From Deltaproteobacteria bacterium (GTDB taxonomy: Bacteria; Myxococcota_A; Polyangia; Haliangiales; SHYZ01), in NCBI GenBank assembly GCA_016210055.1, contig JACQUZ010000041.1, positions 52,625-116,624 of the forward strand: a stretch of DNA of 64,000 nucleotides, given 5' to 3'. This document shows, piece after piece, positions 10,459 to 18,669 of this stretch. A model generated the notes under the pieces. It ran no database searches, was not told the origin of the DNA, and saw only the letters and a program-made list of their open reading frames with translations. Within the stretch, counting starts at the first letter, position 1; each line of letters opens with the position of its first letter. Both the position numbers and the translations under genes were made by a program.

Positions 10459-11183
10459 CGACTCGTCCAGCCCTCCAGGCGGTGGTTGTCTTTCTCGGGG
10501 TGACGGGCTTCATCGCCTTGCTCTTCCAGCTTTCTCGGTCCGCGTCCCTCGTCGGAAGCCACCTGCACGCACTGGTGGCCGCGGTTTTCCTGCTCGTGCC
10601 TTCTTGGATCGCGAGGCGCGCCCGCGAGGACCTAGGCGAATACGGATTTTCCCTTCGGCCGGCTTGGCCATCACTGCTCATGGCGGCATGGGTGTCGGCG
10701 ATCGTGTTTTCCTTGTTTCTCGTCGGTTTTGTCCTCTTCTACCAAGCCACGTGTGGAGGAACGTCATGGGGGCTCGAGAACCTGGCGCCTGGCCTGTGCC
10801 ATCGGTTCGTGGGCTGGAAGGGGCTCGCGGAGCCTCGGGCACCGATGGACTTCTTGGATTCGGCGATCACCCAAGTCGTGGTCGTCGCGGTCCCCGAGGA
10901 GTTGTTCTTCCGCGGGTACCTCCTGCGGCGTCTCGAGGAGGCGTTCCCACCCAGGCGCCGCCTTCTCGGCGGCGGAATTGGAATCGCCCTGGCTACCTCT
11001 GCTCTCTTGTTCGCACTGGGACACGTCCTCGTCGACGGGGATTTTCGCCGCATGGCCGTCTTTTTCCCCGGGCTTCTTTTCGGATGGATGCGCTCGGCAA
11101 CGGGGTCGATCCTGGCGGGCTCGATCGTGCATGCGGCCTCCAACTTGTACATCGAGGCGCTCCACCGTACCTTCTTCCCGTGA
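10455..11183 (+). CDS. CPBP-family glutamic-type intramembrane protease
   Basis: 242 residues from GTG 10455, which overlaps the previous stop (GTGA) and has GGAGAAGGA upstream; a GTG at 10434 is also in frame. Several transmembrane segments and the CPBP motifs are visible: EELFFRGYLLRRLEE (EExxxR), a downstream LFALGHVL (FxxxH) and a final HAASNLYIE (HxxxN-like). These are the residues of Rce1-like proteases, which cleave within membranes. In myxobacteria some members of this group have been proposed to act in C-terminal protein sorting; I see no evident sorting signal in this window, so the substrate is unknown. Confidence 0.85.
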   Translation: MTTRPALQAVVVFLGVTGFIALLFQLSRSASLVGSHLHALVAAVFLLVPSWIARRAREDLGEYGFSLRPAWPSLLMAAWVSAIVFSLFLVGFVLFYQATCGGTSWGLENLAPGLCHRFVGWKGLAEPRAPMDFLDSAITQVVVVAVPEELFFRGYLLRRLEEAFPPRRRLLGGGIGIALATSALLFALGHVLVDGDFRRMAVFFPGLLFGWMRSATGSILAGSIVHAASNLYIEALHRTFFP

Positions 11184-11848
11184 TGCCTCGCGTGGCGGCG
11201 TTTTTCGACATGGATCGTACTGTCCTCACGGTGAACACCGCCACGCTGTGGGTGAAGTACCAGCACAAGCGAGGGGAAATCTCGCGGTTCAAGCTGATTC
11301 GCTCGCTTGGGTGGGCGATGCGCTATCGTCTTGCCCTGATTGACGTCGAGACGGTGGCCCGCAGGGTGGTGGCAGACCTGGCAGGAAGCTGGGAGCACGA
11401 CATGATCGAGAAGTGCCGTCGTTGGTACGATGAAGAGATCCACCACACGATTGCCGGTGCGGCACGGAAGGCCATCCAGATTCATCGCGAGCAGGGGCAC
11501 CGCCTGGTCCTCCTGACCGCGGGGACTTCCTACGTGGCGGGTCCCCTTGCGCAGGCGCTCGGATTGGACGCCGTGCTTTGCTCTCGCCTGGAAACGAGAG
11601 ACGGGAGGTTCACAGGTCGCCTCGATGGTCCGGCTTGCGTGGGGAAGTGGAAGGTGGCTGCCTCCGAGCGCTGGGCGGAGCGCGAGGGGGTCGATCTCTC
11701 TCGCTGTTCATTTTACACGGACAGCTACAGCGACCTCGCCATGCTGGAGCGGGTCGGGGAGCCCAAGGTAGTCAATCCCGATCCCCGGCTCCTCCGCGTG
11801 GCGCGTCGTCGAGGCTGGCCCGTCATGTCCTGGGATGGAAGGAAATGA
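11183..11848 (+). CDS. HAD-IB family phosphatase (SerB/PSPase-like)
   Basis: 221 residues. The start ATG 11183 overlaps the protease stop by one base (TGATG). HAD motif I is FFDMDRTVL (catalytic Asp residues about 9 and 11), motif II is LLTAGTS, motif III Lys is in [11 protein letters not shown], and motif IV is [11 protein letters not shown]. The helical cap between motifs I and II (about 20-95) is typical of the HAD-IB subfamily, whose members hydrolyse phosphoserine or small phosphoesters such as phospholipid intermediates. The substrate cannot be set from sequence. Coupled to nadC by an ATGA overlap. Confidence 0.88.
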   Translation: MPRVAAFFDMDRTVLTVNTATLWVKYQHKRGEISRFKLIRSLGWAMRYRLALIDVETVARRVVADLAGSWEHDMIEKCRRWYDEEIHHTIAGAARKAIQIHREQGHRLVLLTAGTSYVAGPLAQALGLDAVLCSRLETRDGRFTGRLDGPACVGKWKVAASERWAEREGVDLSRCSFYTDSYSDLAMLERVGEPKVVNPDPRLLRVARRRGWPVMSWDGRK

Positions 11849-12696
11849 ATTATTTTCTAACCCCTGCCGTCGACGAGCTCATCAGGCTCGCGATCGAAGA
11901 AGACCTCGGACGAGGAGACATCACGTCGTACGCCGTTCTTGATGGCGACGGTGGTGTGGTCAAGGGCGTGTTGCTCGCCAAGCAGGACTTGGTGATGTTT
12001 GGCCTCCAAGTGGCGAGGCGCGTGTTTGAGCGCGTGGACCCGAAGATCGAGATGAGCCCTCGAGTGCCTGAGGGAGCGCGGGTGGCGCGCGGCACGGTTC
12101 TGGCGGATCTTGCGGGCCCAGCCATTTCACTGCTCGCTGCGGAGCGAACCGCGCTGAATTTTCTGCAGCGGCTTTCGGGCGTTGCCACCCAGTCACGACG
12201 GTTCGCCGACGCAGTGGCTGGAACCAAGGCGCGCGTGGTCGACACGCGCAAGACGACGCCGGGCTGGCGCGCTCTCGAGAAAGCTGCGGTCGCCGCCGGC
12301 GGATGCGGCAACCACCGCGCGGATCTCGGCTCTGGCCTCTTGATCAAGGACAACCACATTGCCGCGTGCGGAGGCGTGCGCTTGGCTGTCGAGCGGGCGC
12401 GCGCGCGAGCGCCCCATCCCCTGCGCGTCGAGGTGGAGGTCACGAGCTTGGAAGAGCTCGACGAAGCCCTCGATGCTGGCGCGGACGTGGTGCTCTTGGA
12501 CAACATGCCCCTTCCGAGCATTGAGGAGGCGGTGCGCGTGGCTCGGGAGAAGAACGTCCTGGTTGAGGTCTCAGGTGGAGTAACGCTGGAGACCGTAGCC
12601 CAGATCGCCCGCACGGGTGCCGACCTCATTAGCGCGGGCGCGCTCACCCACTCTGCCCCATCGGTCGACATTTCTCTCGAGGTGGAGGCGAAGTGA
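11845..12696 (+). CDS. nadC: Nicotinate-nucleotide pyrophosphorylase (carboxylating), NadC
   Basis: 283 residues from ATG 11845 ([28 protein letters not shown]), overlapping the HAD stop. Hallmarks of quinolinate phosphoribosyltransferase: [60 protein letters not shown] and the C-terminal [15 protein letters not shown] phosphate-binding loop. It converts quinolinate and PRPP to nicotinate mononucleotide in de novo NAD synthesis. nadA/nadB are not in the window. Followed by birA with a GTGA overlap, a pairing seen in several bacteria. Confidence 0.97.
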   Translation: MNYFLTPAVDELIRLAIEEDLGRGDITSYAVLDGDGGVVKGVLLAKQDLVMFGLQVARRVFERVDPKIEMSPRVPEGARVARGTVLADLAGPAISLLAAERTALNFLQRLSGVATQSRRFADAVAGTKARVVDTRKTTPGWRALEKAAVAAGGCGNHRADLGSGLLIKDNHIAACGGVRLAVERARARAPHPLRVEVEVTSLEELDEALDAGADVVLLDNMPLPSIEEAVRVAREKNVLVEVSGGVTLETVAQIARTGADLISAGALTHSAPSVDISLEVEAK

Positions 12697-13490
12697 GCGC
12701 GGGCATGAGTCGTCATGAAGTGGCGCAGAAGCTCCGCACGCACTGGCTGGGGCGCGATCTCCACCTCTTGGAGCAGGTCGGCTCCACGAATGACGAGGCA
12801 GCGTCACGCGCCCGTGCCGGCGCCCCGCATGGAACAGTCGTTATTGCCGATGCCCAGTCAATAGGGCGCGGGCGCCAGGGGCATCAGTGGTACTCGCCGC
12901 CCGGCCATAACCTCTACCTGTCCGCAATCTTGCGCTTGGCCATGCCCCCCAATGCGGTTCCCCCTCTTACCCTTGCTGCGGGGATCGCCACGTGCGAGGT
13001 GGCGCGGTGCCTGGGTGTCCCTGCAAGCCTCAAGTGGCCCAATGACGTCCTCGTCGGTGGACGAAAGCTCGCCGGCATCTTGGCCGAGATGAGCACTCGC
13101 GGCGCGACCACCGAGGTCGTCATTCTGGGCGTTGGCATGAACGTCAACTCGACGACGTTTCCCCAGGATCTATCTAGGACCGCGACATCGCTCAGGATCG
13201 AGCGTGGTGGGGAGGCGATGGATCGCGCGGACGTTCTGGCGCTGCTCCTCTTTGAGCTGGAGCGCTGGATCAATCTCTTTGTCTCGGAGGGCGCGCCTGC
13301 GATCGTGTCGGCTTGGAAAGAGCGCACGCATTTCCTTGGCCAGCGGGTGAGCGTGAAGGTCGAGGACAAGGTCGTTACCGGCTGGGCGATGGACGTGGAC
13401 GCGGATGGGGCGCTTCTTCTCGGGCGCGAGGATGGGACGTCCCTGCGGGTCCTGTCGGGCGAGGTCACCCTGCCCGAAGGTGAGCCGTGA
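12693..13490 (+). CDS. birA: Biotin--[acetyl-CoA-carboxylase] ligase BirA (no HTH repressor domain)
   Basis: 265 residues. BirA/LplA catalytic core: [27 protein letters not shown] (biotinyl-AMP-binding GRGRxGR-type loop, here GRGRQGH), [19 protein letters not shown], and a small C-terminal SH3-like domain ending [10 protein letters not shown]. The N-terminal DNA-binding HTH of E. coli BirA is absent, so it is a monofunctional ligase that biotinylates the carboxylase carrier protein. Start GTG overlaps the nadC stop. Alternative in-frame ATG four codons on. Confidence 0.95.
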   Translation: MSAGMSRHEVAQKLRTHWLGRDLHLLEQVGSTNDEAASRARAGAPHGTVVIADAQSIGRGRQGHQWYSPPGHNLYLSAILRLAMPPNAVPPLTLAAGIATCEVARCLGVPASLKWPNDVLVGGRKLAGILAEMSTRGATTEVVILGVGMNVNSTTFPQDLSRTATSLRIERGGEAMDRADVLALLLFELERWINLFVSEGAPAIVSAWKERTHFLGQRVSVKVEDKVVTGWAMDVDADGALLLGREDGTSLRVLSGEVTLPEGEP

Positions 13491-14101
13491 CGGCCCGCCC
13501 GCTCCTTGCCCTGGCGGCGCTCGCGGTAGGTATCGCCCTAAGCTTGCTTGCTTGGAAACTCCGCGAGGCTCCCGTCGTACCCGAAGGCAAGCCAGAGGTG
13601 GCCATCGCGACGGACGCTGGGTCCAGCCCTACGACCAACCCCACGGCTTCGCCTGTTCTGCCTGCGCCGTTGCCTCCGGACCGCGCCACGGAATCGCACG
13701 CCCGGGGGGCTGCGCCCGAGGCTGCTTCTTCGGATGCTGGGACGCTCATTCGCGACCATCGGGGAGAGGAACCTACACCGATTCCCGATCCTCCCACGGA
13801 AGTCGCGCGGGCTGTTGAGGAAGTGCGGGGGCAGGTTCAACTGGCGGTCACCCACTGCGCGGCTTTGCGAAGGGATACCCAGCCCGCGGAAAACGGGAAG
13901 CTCTTCGTGAACTTGACGCTCACCAGCACAGGCGGAAAGGCCATGCCCAGAAGCGTTGGGGTTACGCCGAGCAGCCCTGCCCTTGCTGAGGAGAGAGACT
14001 TCGTCGACTGTGTCAAGCAGGGAGTGAGTGGCCTCGCGGTGGACGTGCAGAAAGGGAATCTCTTCGATCAGCCAGTGAGCATCACGGTAGCCGTCCCCTG
14101 A
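13487..14101 (+). CDS. Membrane-anchored hypothetical protein
   Basis: 204 residues, coupled to birA by a GTGA overlap. Residues 5-24 form an N-terminal hydrophobic anchor, 30-100 are a Pro/Ala/Ser-rich linker, and 105-204 form a globular domain (GKLFVNLTLTSTGGKAMPRSVGV, FVDCVKQGVSGLAVD) that resembles the C-terminal beta domain of AgmX/PglI-type and TonB-like periplasmic proteins of myxobacteria. Two Cys residues (about 120 and 179) could form a disulphide. The role is unknown; its position just before the TonB cluster is suggestive. Confidence 0.65.
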   Translation: MTARPLLALAALAVGIALSLLAWKLREAPVVPEGKPEVAIATDAGSSPTTNPTASPVLPAPLPPDRATESHARGAAPEAASSDAGTLIRDHRGEEPTPIPDPPTEVARAVEEVRGQVQLAVTHCAALRRDTQPAENGKLFVNLTLTSTGGKAMPRSVGVTPSSPALAEERDFVDCVKQGVSGLAVDVQKGNLFDQPVSITVAVP

Positions 14102-14131
14102 CGGTGTTGTGATATACATCTCAAGAAGCGA

Positions 14132-14965
14132 ATGCGCTCCGTGTATCGCCGCCTGCCGCTTGCGTGTGCCGCTCTCCTTGTCACGGGGGCGTGCGAGCAG
14201 GTTTCGGCCCGCCGGAAAATCCAGGAAGGCAACAAGGCCTATCAGGCCGGGAAATACGAGCATGCCGTGACCAGCTTCGAGGCTGGCCTCCGCTTGCGCC
14301 CAGATCTCGCCATGGGCTGGTATAACTTGGGCCTCGCGCACTTGGCTCTGTTCGCGCCTGGGCTAAAGGGCGACGAGAACGAGAAGCACGCCCAATGTGC
14401 AATAGAGGCATTTCGCAGGTACTTGGAGCGCGTGCCCGAGGATATGAAGGCGCGGGACTACCTTCTTTCTACCTATATTGACTCGGGTCACCACGAGGGT
14501 GCGCTCGAGTACTTCCAGGATCGCCTCAAGAAGGACCCGAGCGACATCGAGGCCATTGCCCAGTTGGCACAGGTCAACGCTCAGGCGGGGAACTTCGAAG
14601 AGGCCATCCGATGGCACCGAGTAAGGATCGACAAGGAGACGACAAGCGACGCCAAGGCAGACACGTGGTACTCGATCGGCGTGCTCGGCTGGCGGAGGCT
14701 CAACAAGCACCCCGAGGTGGCTGGGGGTGAGCGCGCGCGCATTGCCGACGAGGGTATCGAGGCGCTCAAGCAAGCTGACGGGCTACGTGGCATCCACAAG
14801 CCGACGTTGGTCTACTTGAACCTGCTCTTCCGCGAGCGCGCTCTCGCCCACGACAACTCGCTTGCCCGCGCCGTGGATCTCGCGACGGCGCAGGTCTACT
14901 TCAAGCAAGCCAATGAGCTTTCGCCGCCAGCCGCTAAGGGGGCGTTGGCTCCCAAAAAACCGTAG
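14132..14965 (+). CDS. TPR lipoprotein upstream of tonB
   Basis: 277 residues. Signal peptide with lipobox LVTGAC (Cys 21), then consecutive TPR-like helices: GNKAYQAGKYEHAVTSFEAGLRLRPDLAMGWYNLGLA (about 32-70), FRRYLERVPEDMKARDYL, ALEYFQDRLKKDPSDIEAIAQLAQ and NFEEAIRWHRVRIDKE. It should be anchored in the periplasmic leaflet of a membrane and act as a protein-interaction scaffold. It is the first gene of the co-directional tonB-exbB-exbD group (15-nt gap to tonB), so it may be an accessory of that energy-transducing complex (inference). Confidence 0.8.
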   Translation: MRSVYRRLPLACAALLVTGACEQVSARRKIQEGNKAYQAGKYEHAVTSFEAGLRLRPDLAMGWYNLGLAHLALFAPGLKGDENEKHAQCAIEAFRRYLERVPEDMKARDYLLSTYIDSGHHEGALEYFQDRLKKDPSDIEAIAQLAQVNAQAGNFEEAIRWHRVRIDKETTSDAKADTWYSIGVLGWRRLNKHPEVAGGERARIADEGIEALKQADGLRGIHKPTLVYLNLLFRERALAHDNSLARAVDLATAQVYFKQANELSPPAAKGALAPKKP

Positions 14966-14980
14966 GGGCCATGTTCGCTG

Positions 14981-15748
14981 ATGTTCGATAGATACGTAGC
15001 CGCCAAGAAGGAGAAGCCCCGCAAGTGGGTCGGCGTGACCATTAGCGTCTCCTTGGCTGCGCACGTGGTCCTTGGAATCGGGCTGGTCATTCATTCCTTT
15101 TGGAAGATCGAGAAACTCGAGCCGCGTTACGTGCCGGTGTCCTTCGTGTCGGCGGCAGCGCTGCCGCCACCGCCGCCACCTCCACCACCGCCGCCGCCAC
15201 CCAAGAAATCGGCTGGCAAGACCGAGGTGAAAAAGGTCCAGCCCACGGAGATCGTGCAGCCGCCCAAGGACCCACCGCCCGAGAAGTCGCCCGAAGAGTC
15301 GCAGGAAGACGAAGGGGTCGAAGGTGGCGTCGAGGGGGGGCAGGAGGGAGGCGTCGTGGGTGGCGTGGTCGGTGGAGTCGAAGGGGGCGTCCTAGACGGA
15401 CCGCCGCCACCACCGCCGCCACCGCCGCCGCCCCAGCCGCCGGTGTTCTTGCCGCAAGCGGCCACCGAGGCCCTGCGGATTTCCGGGAACAAGGAGATCT
15501 CGCTTCCGGTCTCCGTGCGCCAGGTGCTCGGCGGACAGGGTATTGCCCAGCTCGTCGTAGCCATTAGGCTCTGCTTGGATGTGGGGGGGATTCCGTCCGC
15601 GATAACGTTCAAGACAGCCTCGGGATTTCCGGAGCTCGACCAGAAGATTCAGGGAGAAGTGCGGAATTGGCGATACCGGCCCCACATGGTGAACGGCAAG
15701 CCTACGCCAATTTGCACGTTCGTGACGTTTCAATACCGGCTCAAGTAA
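14981..15748 (+). CDS. tonB: Energy transducer TonB
   Basis: 255 residues: cytoplasmic N-terminus, one transmembrane helix (about 20-41, VSLAAHVVLGIGLVIHSFW, including the His typical of TonB anchors), a periplasm-spanning linker with two poly-proline runs (13 Pro near residue 62-74 and 11 near 144-154) separated by a KP/EP-rich part and a Gly-Gly-Val-rich stretch, and a C-terminal TonB domain (about 175-255) ending in YRPHMVNGKPTPICTFVTFQYRLK. It couples the inner-membrane proton motive force, through ExbB/ExbD, to outer-membrane receptors. The next gene is exbB, 27 nt downstream. Confidence 0.93.
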   Translation: MFDRYVAAKKEKPRKWVGVTISVSLAAHVVLGIGLVIHSFWKIEKLEPRYVPVSFVSAAALPPPPPPPPPPPPPKKSAGKTEVKKVQPTEIVQPPKDPPPEKSPEESQEDEGVEGGVEGGQEGGVVGGVVGGVEGGVLDGPPPPPPPPPPPQPPVFLPQAATEALRISGNKEISLPVSVRQVLGGQGIAQLVVAIRLCLDVGGIPSAITFKTASGFPELDQKIQGEVRNWRYRPHMVNGKPTPICTFVTFQYRLK

Positions 15749-15775
15749 CGGCAAGACGGAGAAAGAGAAGGAGAC

Positions 15776-16468
15776 ATGGAAGGCTTCAGCGTCGTCGAGA
15801 TGTGGACATCCATGGGGCTATTGGCCAAGGCAACCGTTGTCTTCATGGCCTTCATGTCCCTGTATTCGATCGGCGTCATTTTCGAGCGCTTGATCACTTA
15901 CTCCACGGGCTCGAAGCAGTCCTACCAGTTCGTGCTTGCGCTTAGGGAGCACATGCAGAAGCGCAAGTTGAACGACGCCATCAAGTCGGCTGAATCCCAT
16001 GGCAAGAGCCCGATCGCGAAGGTCGTGCATGCGGGGCTGGTGGAGTACGTGACCGGGATGGAGGCCCTCAAGAAACACGGGCGCGATCAGGAACTCGGTG
16101 AGTTTGACCTGGTTGACGCCGTCAACCGTGCCCTCGAACGGGTCAAGGAGCGGGAGACCGCGAATCTTAGGCGTGGTCTCGGTGGACTCGCGACGATCGC
16201 CTCCGCAGCGCCGTTCGTGGGCCTCTTTGGCACCGTTGTCGGAATCATCAATGCCTTCAAGAAGCTCTCTGGCGGTGGCGGGCTCGATGTCGTCGGTCCC
16301 GGCATTGCCGAGGCCCTCGTGTCCACGGCATTTGGCCTCTTGGTCGCCATTCCTGCGGCCATGTTGTTCAACTACTTCACCGGGCGCGTCGAGTTCTTCG
16401 TCGTCGACATGAACGACGTTTCGTCCGAGTTCGTGGATTACGTGCTCAAGGAGGGGAGGGGGAAGTGA
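15776..16468 (+). CDS. exbB: MotA/TolQ/ExbB proton-channel protein
   Basis: 230 residues, start ATG with AAGGAG upstream. Three hydrophobic segments (about 15-40, 135-160 and 178-205). The conserved ExbB block around LGGLATIASAAPFVGLFGTVVGIINAFKKL and GIAEALVSTAFGLLVAIPAAMLFNYF contains the channel-lining Thr/Pro residues. It forms the pentameric proton channel that, with ExbD, energises TonB. Its stop overlaps the start of the first exbD (GTGATG). Confidence 0.95.
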   Translation: MEGFSVVEMWTSMGLLAKATVVFMAFMSLYSIGVIFERLITYSTGSKQSYQFVLALREHMQKRKLNDAIKSAESHGKSPIAKVVHAGLVEYVTGMEALKKHGRDQELGEFDLVDAVNRALERVKERETANLRRGLGGLATIASAAPFVGLFGTVVGIINAFKKLSGGGGLDVVGPGIAEALVSTAFGLLVAIPAAMLFNYFTGRVEFFVVDMNDVSSEFVDYVLKEGRGK

Positions 16469-16929
16469 TGACGGGAAAGCGGCGGCATAGGACGCCGCTC
16501 GTCCATCAGTCCAAGAAGGTCTTGGACGACGTGCGGAATGAGATCAACGTTACCCCGCTCGTGGACGTGTGCCTGGTGCTCCTCATCATCTTCATGGTCG
16601 TCACCCCGCTCCTCGGGCGCGGCATGGACGTCCAACTTCCAAAGACCCGCCACCATAACGAAAAACGGGACAGCGGCGAGCAACCCGTCGTTTCATTGGT
16701 CCGAGATGGCGCCCGGGTGCGGCCGTACTTTGATCGCGATCCGCTCCCCGACATGGAGGCCCTGAAGAAACGGGTTCAGGAGGAGCTGCGTCGCAAGCCA
16801 GGGCAGCGCATCTTTGTCAAGGCCGACGCGGACCTCACCTTCGGCAGGGTATACCCGGCGCTGATCGCGATCCACGAAGCTGGCAGCCCCGGTGTCGAGC
16901 TGGGCACCGCGGAGCAAAAGGACAAGTAG
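16465..16929 (+). CDS. exbD: ExbD/TolR biopolymer transport protein (first copy)
   Basis: 154 residues; start GTG 16465 overlapping the exbB stop, or ATG 16468 immediately next in frame. Short cytoplasmic tail, one transmembrane helix with NVTPLVDVCLVLLIIFMVVTPL (the proton-relay Asp at about residue 31), and a periplasmic TolR-like domain. The conserved INVTPLVDV block is intact. Works with ExbB as the proton-driven motor for TonB. Confidence 0.94.
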   Translation: MMTGKRRHRTPLVHQSKKVLDDVRNEINVTPLVDVCLVLLIIFMVVTPLLGRGMDVQLPKTRHHNEKRDSGEQPVVSLVRDGARVRPYFDRDPLPDMEALKKRVQEELRRKPGQRIFVKADADLTFGRVYPALIAIHEAGSPGVELGTAEQKDK

Positions 16930-16930
16930 C

Positions 16931-17374
16931 ATGGGCTTCCACGTAGGCGGCGGCTCCAAAGGGGTGAAGAGCGAGATCAACGTGACACCCTTGGTGGACG
17001 TCGTCCTGGTGCTCCTCATCATTTTCTTGATCACCATGCCAATTCTCATGCGGGACATCAGCATCGATGTGCCCAAGAAATCCGAGGAACCCGCACCGCC
17101 AGAAATGGCCCTCGAGCAGGTCGTCATCGAATGGAAGGCGGATGGCCGGATGCTCCTCAATGGAGACGAAATCCGCCGCACGGACTTGGCATTCAAGCTG
17201 AGAGAAAAGCTCGAGCACAGGCGAGAAAAGGTCGTCTTCGTGGACTTCGACGACACCGTCCGTTACGGCGACGCAGTCTCGGTGATGGACACCGTCAAGG
17301 GTGCTGGGGCCACCACCGTAGCCCTCAAGATGAAGGACGAGGGGCCGGTCGGAGCGGGCAGCCAAGCGCCTTAG
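16931..17374 (+). CDS. exbD: ExbD/TolR biopolymer transport protein (second copy)
   Basis: 147 residues from ATG 16931, two bases after the first exbD stop; a longer frame upstream overlaps that gene and is not used. Same layout: EINVTPLVDVVLVLLIIFLITMPI helix with the critical Asp, then a periplasmic domain. The two ExbD proteins differ clearly outside the helix. Paired, non-identical ExbD genes occur in several Gram-negative TonB systems, where the second copy can have a receptor-specific role. Ends the tonB-exb operon; a promoter-like sequence follows. Confidence 0.94.
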   Translation: MGFHVGGGSKGVKSEINVTPLVDVVLVLLIIFLITMPILMRDISIDVPKKSEEPAPPEMALEQVVIEWKADGRMLLNGDEIRRTDLAFKLREKLEHRREKVVFVDFDDTVRYGDAVSVMDTVKGAGATTVALKMKDEGPVGAGSQAP

Positions 17375-17403
17375 ATCCAGGCACTCACTCGAGGACAAAA
17401 AGG

Positions 17404-17433
17404 TTGACACTTCGGTTGCCTGGCGGCTAAAAA
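17404..17433 (+). promoter_or_regulatory. Sigma-70-type promoter candidate
   Basis: Perfect -35 TTGACA at 17404-17409, an 18-base spacer and TAAAAA at 17428-17433 (four of six matches to the -10). It lies 70 bases before the start of the lipoprotein gene at 17503 and could drive that gene and the receptor independently of tonB-exbB-exbD. Confidence 0.5.
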
Positions 17434-17437
17434 ACCG

Positions 17438-17459
17438 GCGAGCGTCTTTTTAGGCTCGC
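17438..17459. promoter_or_regulatory. Inverted repeat GCGAGC-N10-GCTCGC just after the promoter
   Basis: GCGAGC at 17438-17443 and GCTCGC at 17454-17459 flank a ten-base loop containing TTTTT. It sits at or just past the expected transcription start. It could be an operator for a dimeric repressor or a 5'-UTR hairpin. No regulator can be named. Confidence 0.35.
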
Positions 17460-17502
17460 AGCTTGGGTAGTCTTGCACACGCAAGAAAGGAGCTTGTACT
17501 GC

Positions 17503-18642
17503 ATGCGGACGTACCTTTTCGGTCAGCACATCCTGAAGGCAAACTGGCGTCTCACGGGAATGGCTCTTCTCGTGGGAGTCACAGGATGCGGTCTTCCCGA
17601 CAGTGCTACCGAGCTCGACTCGAGTGGCCCGCCGGAAGTGAAGCAGATCTTCATGGAGGAGCAGGATCCCAAGTCAGGCGCGCCGGACTTTGCTTTGGCC
17701 TACGGGACCCATCCGAAGCGAACGAAAGATGCCCAGGAAGCCCTAAACAAGGGCTTTAAGCTCGACGATGGGGTCCTCGATCGCGCGCTGCCGCACGTTC
17801 TCCATGTTCGCGTGGTGGTGAGCGAGCTCTTGAAGGGGGAGACGATCGAGGGCTTCATGTGCGCCTGCTCGGGGATCAAGGACGGCTGCCCGCAAAAGGG
17901 TGGTGTCCCGGTTACCTGGGCGGTCAAAGAAGCAGATTGCCCCGACGCGGCGGAGACCAAGACCATCAACGAAGCGGGCAAGTGGCTCGACGCCAATCTC
18001 GACGGCCTTCCCGACGATGCCGTGATGATTCCCGAGCTCGCGCAGGTCACCTGCGGCACCCTGGTCGACTGGAAAAGCGATGCACAGGGTGGTTGGTACA
18101 ATCCGTCGGGAAATCAGCAGGTGCCGAGCAATCCGAACACGCTCGAGCCTCACTATGGTGGGCTAGGTCCAGCGGTGGTGTTCACGCCGCCGGATCTCCC
18201 CACCGGTCAGTCGTGCAAGGTGACCTTCAAGGAAGGCGCAATCACCGACAAGGATGGCGAGAAGCTCGTCATTCCTGCTGTCGACTTCAAGGTTGCACCA
18301 CTCACCCTCATGGCAAAAGACCCGGGCGCCTACGACCCGGAGGATCCTCTCACCCAGGTGAAGGAGGTGGAGGCGATCACGCTTTCCTTTAATACGCCAA
18401 TCGACTCCAAGACCATCGCGGGAGTGACGGTCAAGGAAGTCGGAACGAGCACCGAGATCCCCGGGGAAGCTGCCGCAGTCGAGGGAGATAACCTTTCGGT
18501 GGCGTGGACCCCGACCGACGCTGCATCCCTCCAGGCGGGCAAGGAATACAAGGTGACCGTCGGGACAGCGATCAAGGACGTGTTCGGGTTCGGCCTTCCC
18601 GCTGAATACGAGTACACGTTCAAGATCAAGGCGAGCCAGTAG
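17503..18642 (+). CDS. Lipoprotein with bacterial Ig-like domain, receptor-associated
   Basis: 379 residues from ATG 17503 (AAAGGAG ten bases upstream; an ATG-less upstream extension to 17473 is less likely). Signal peptide with lipobox GVTGC. After the lipobox comes a Cys-containing region (FMCACSGIKDGCPQ, about residues 125-140, and further Cys), and the C-terminal 110 residues have the pattern of a bacterial Ig-like (Big_5) domain: ITLSFNTPIDSKTIAGVTV...YKVTVGTAIKDVFG. It is 27 nt upstream of the TonB-dependent receptor, so it is probably the cognate surface or periplasmic lipoprotein of that receptor (inference). Confidence 0.78.
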   Translation: MRTYLFGQHILKANWRLTGMALLVGVTGCGLPDSATELDSSGPPEVKQIFMEEQDPKSGAPDFALAYGTHPKRTKDAQEALNKGFKLDDGVLDRALPHVLHVRVVVSELLKGETIEGFMCACSGIKDGCPQKGGVPVTWAVKEADCPDAAETKTINEAGKWLDANLDGLPDDAVMIPELAQVTCGTLVDWKSDAQGGWYNPSGNQQVPSNPNTLEPHYGGLGPAVVFTPPDLPTGQSCKVTFKEGAITDKDGEKLVIPAVDFKVAPLTLMAKDPGAYDPEDPLTQVKEVEAITLSFNTPIDSKTIAGVTVKEVGTSTEIPGEAAAVEGDNLSVAWTPTDAASLQAGKEYKVTVGTAIKDVFGFGLPAEYEYTFKIKASQ

Positions 18643-18669
18643 CAACCGGCGTTGCGAGGAGACTTAGAC

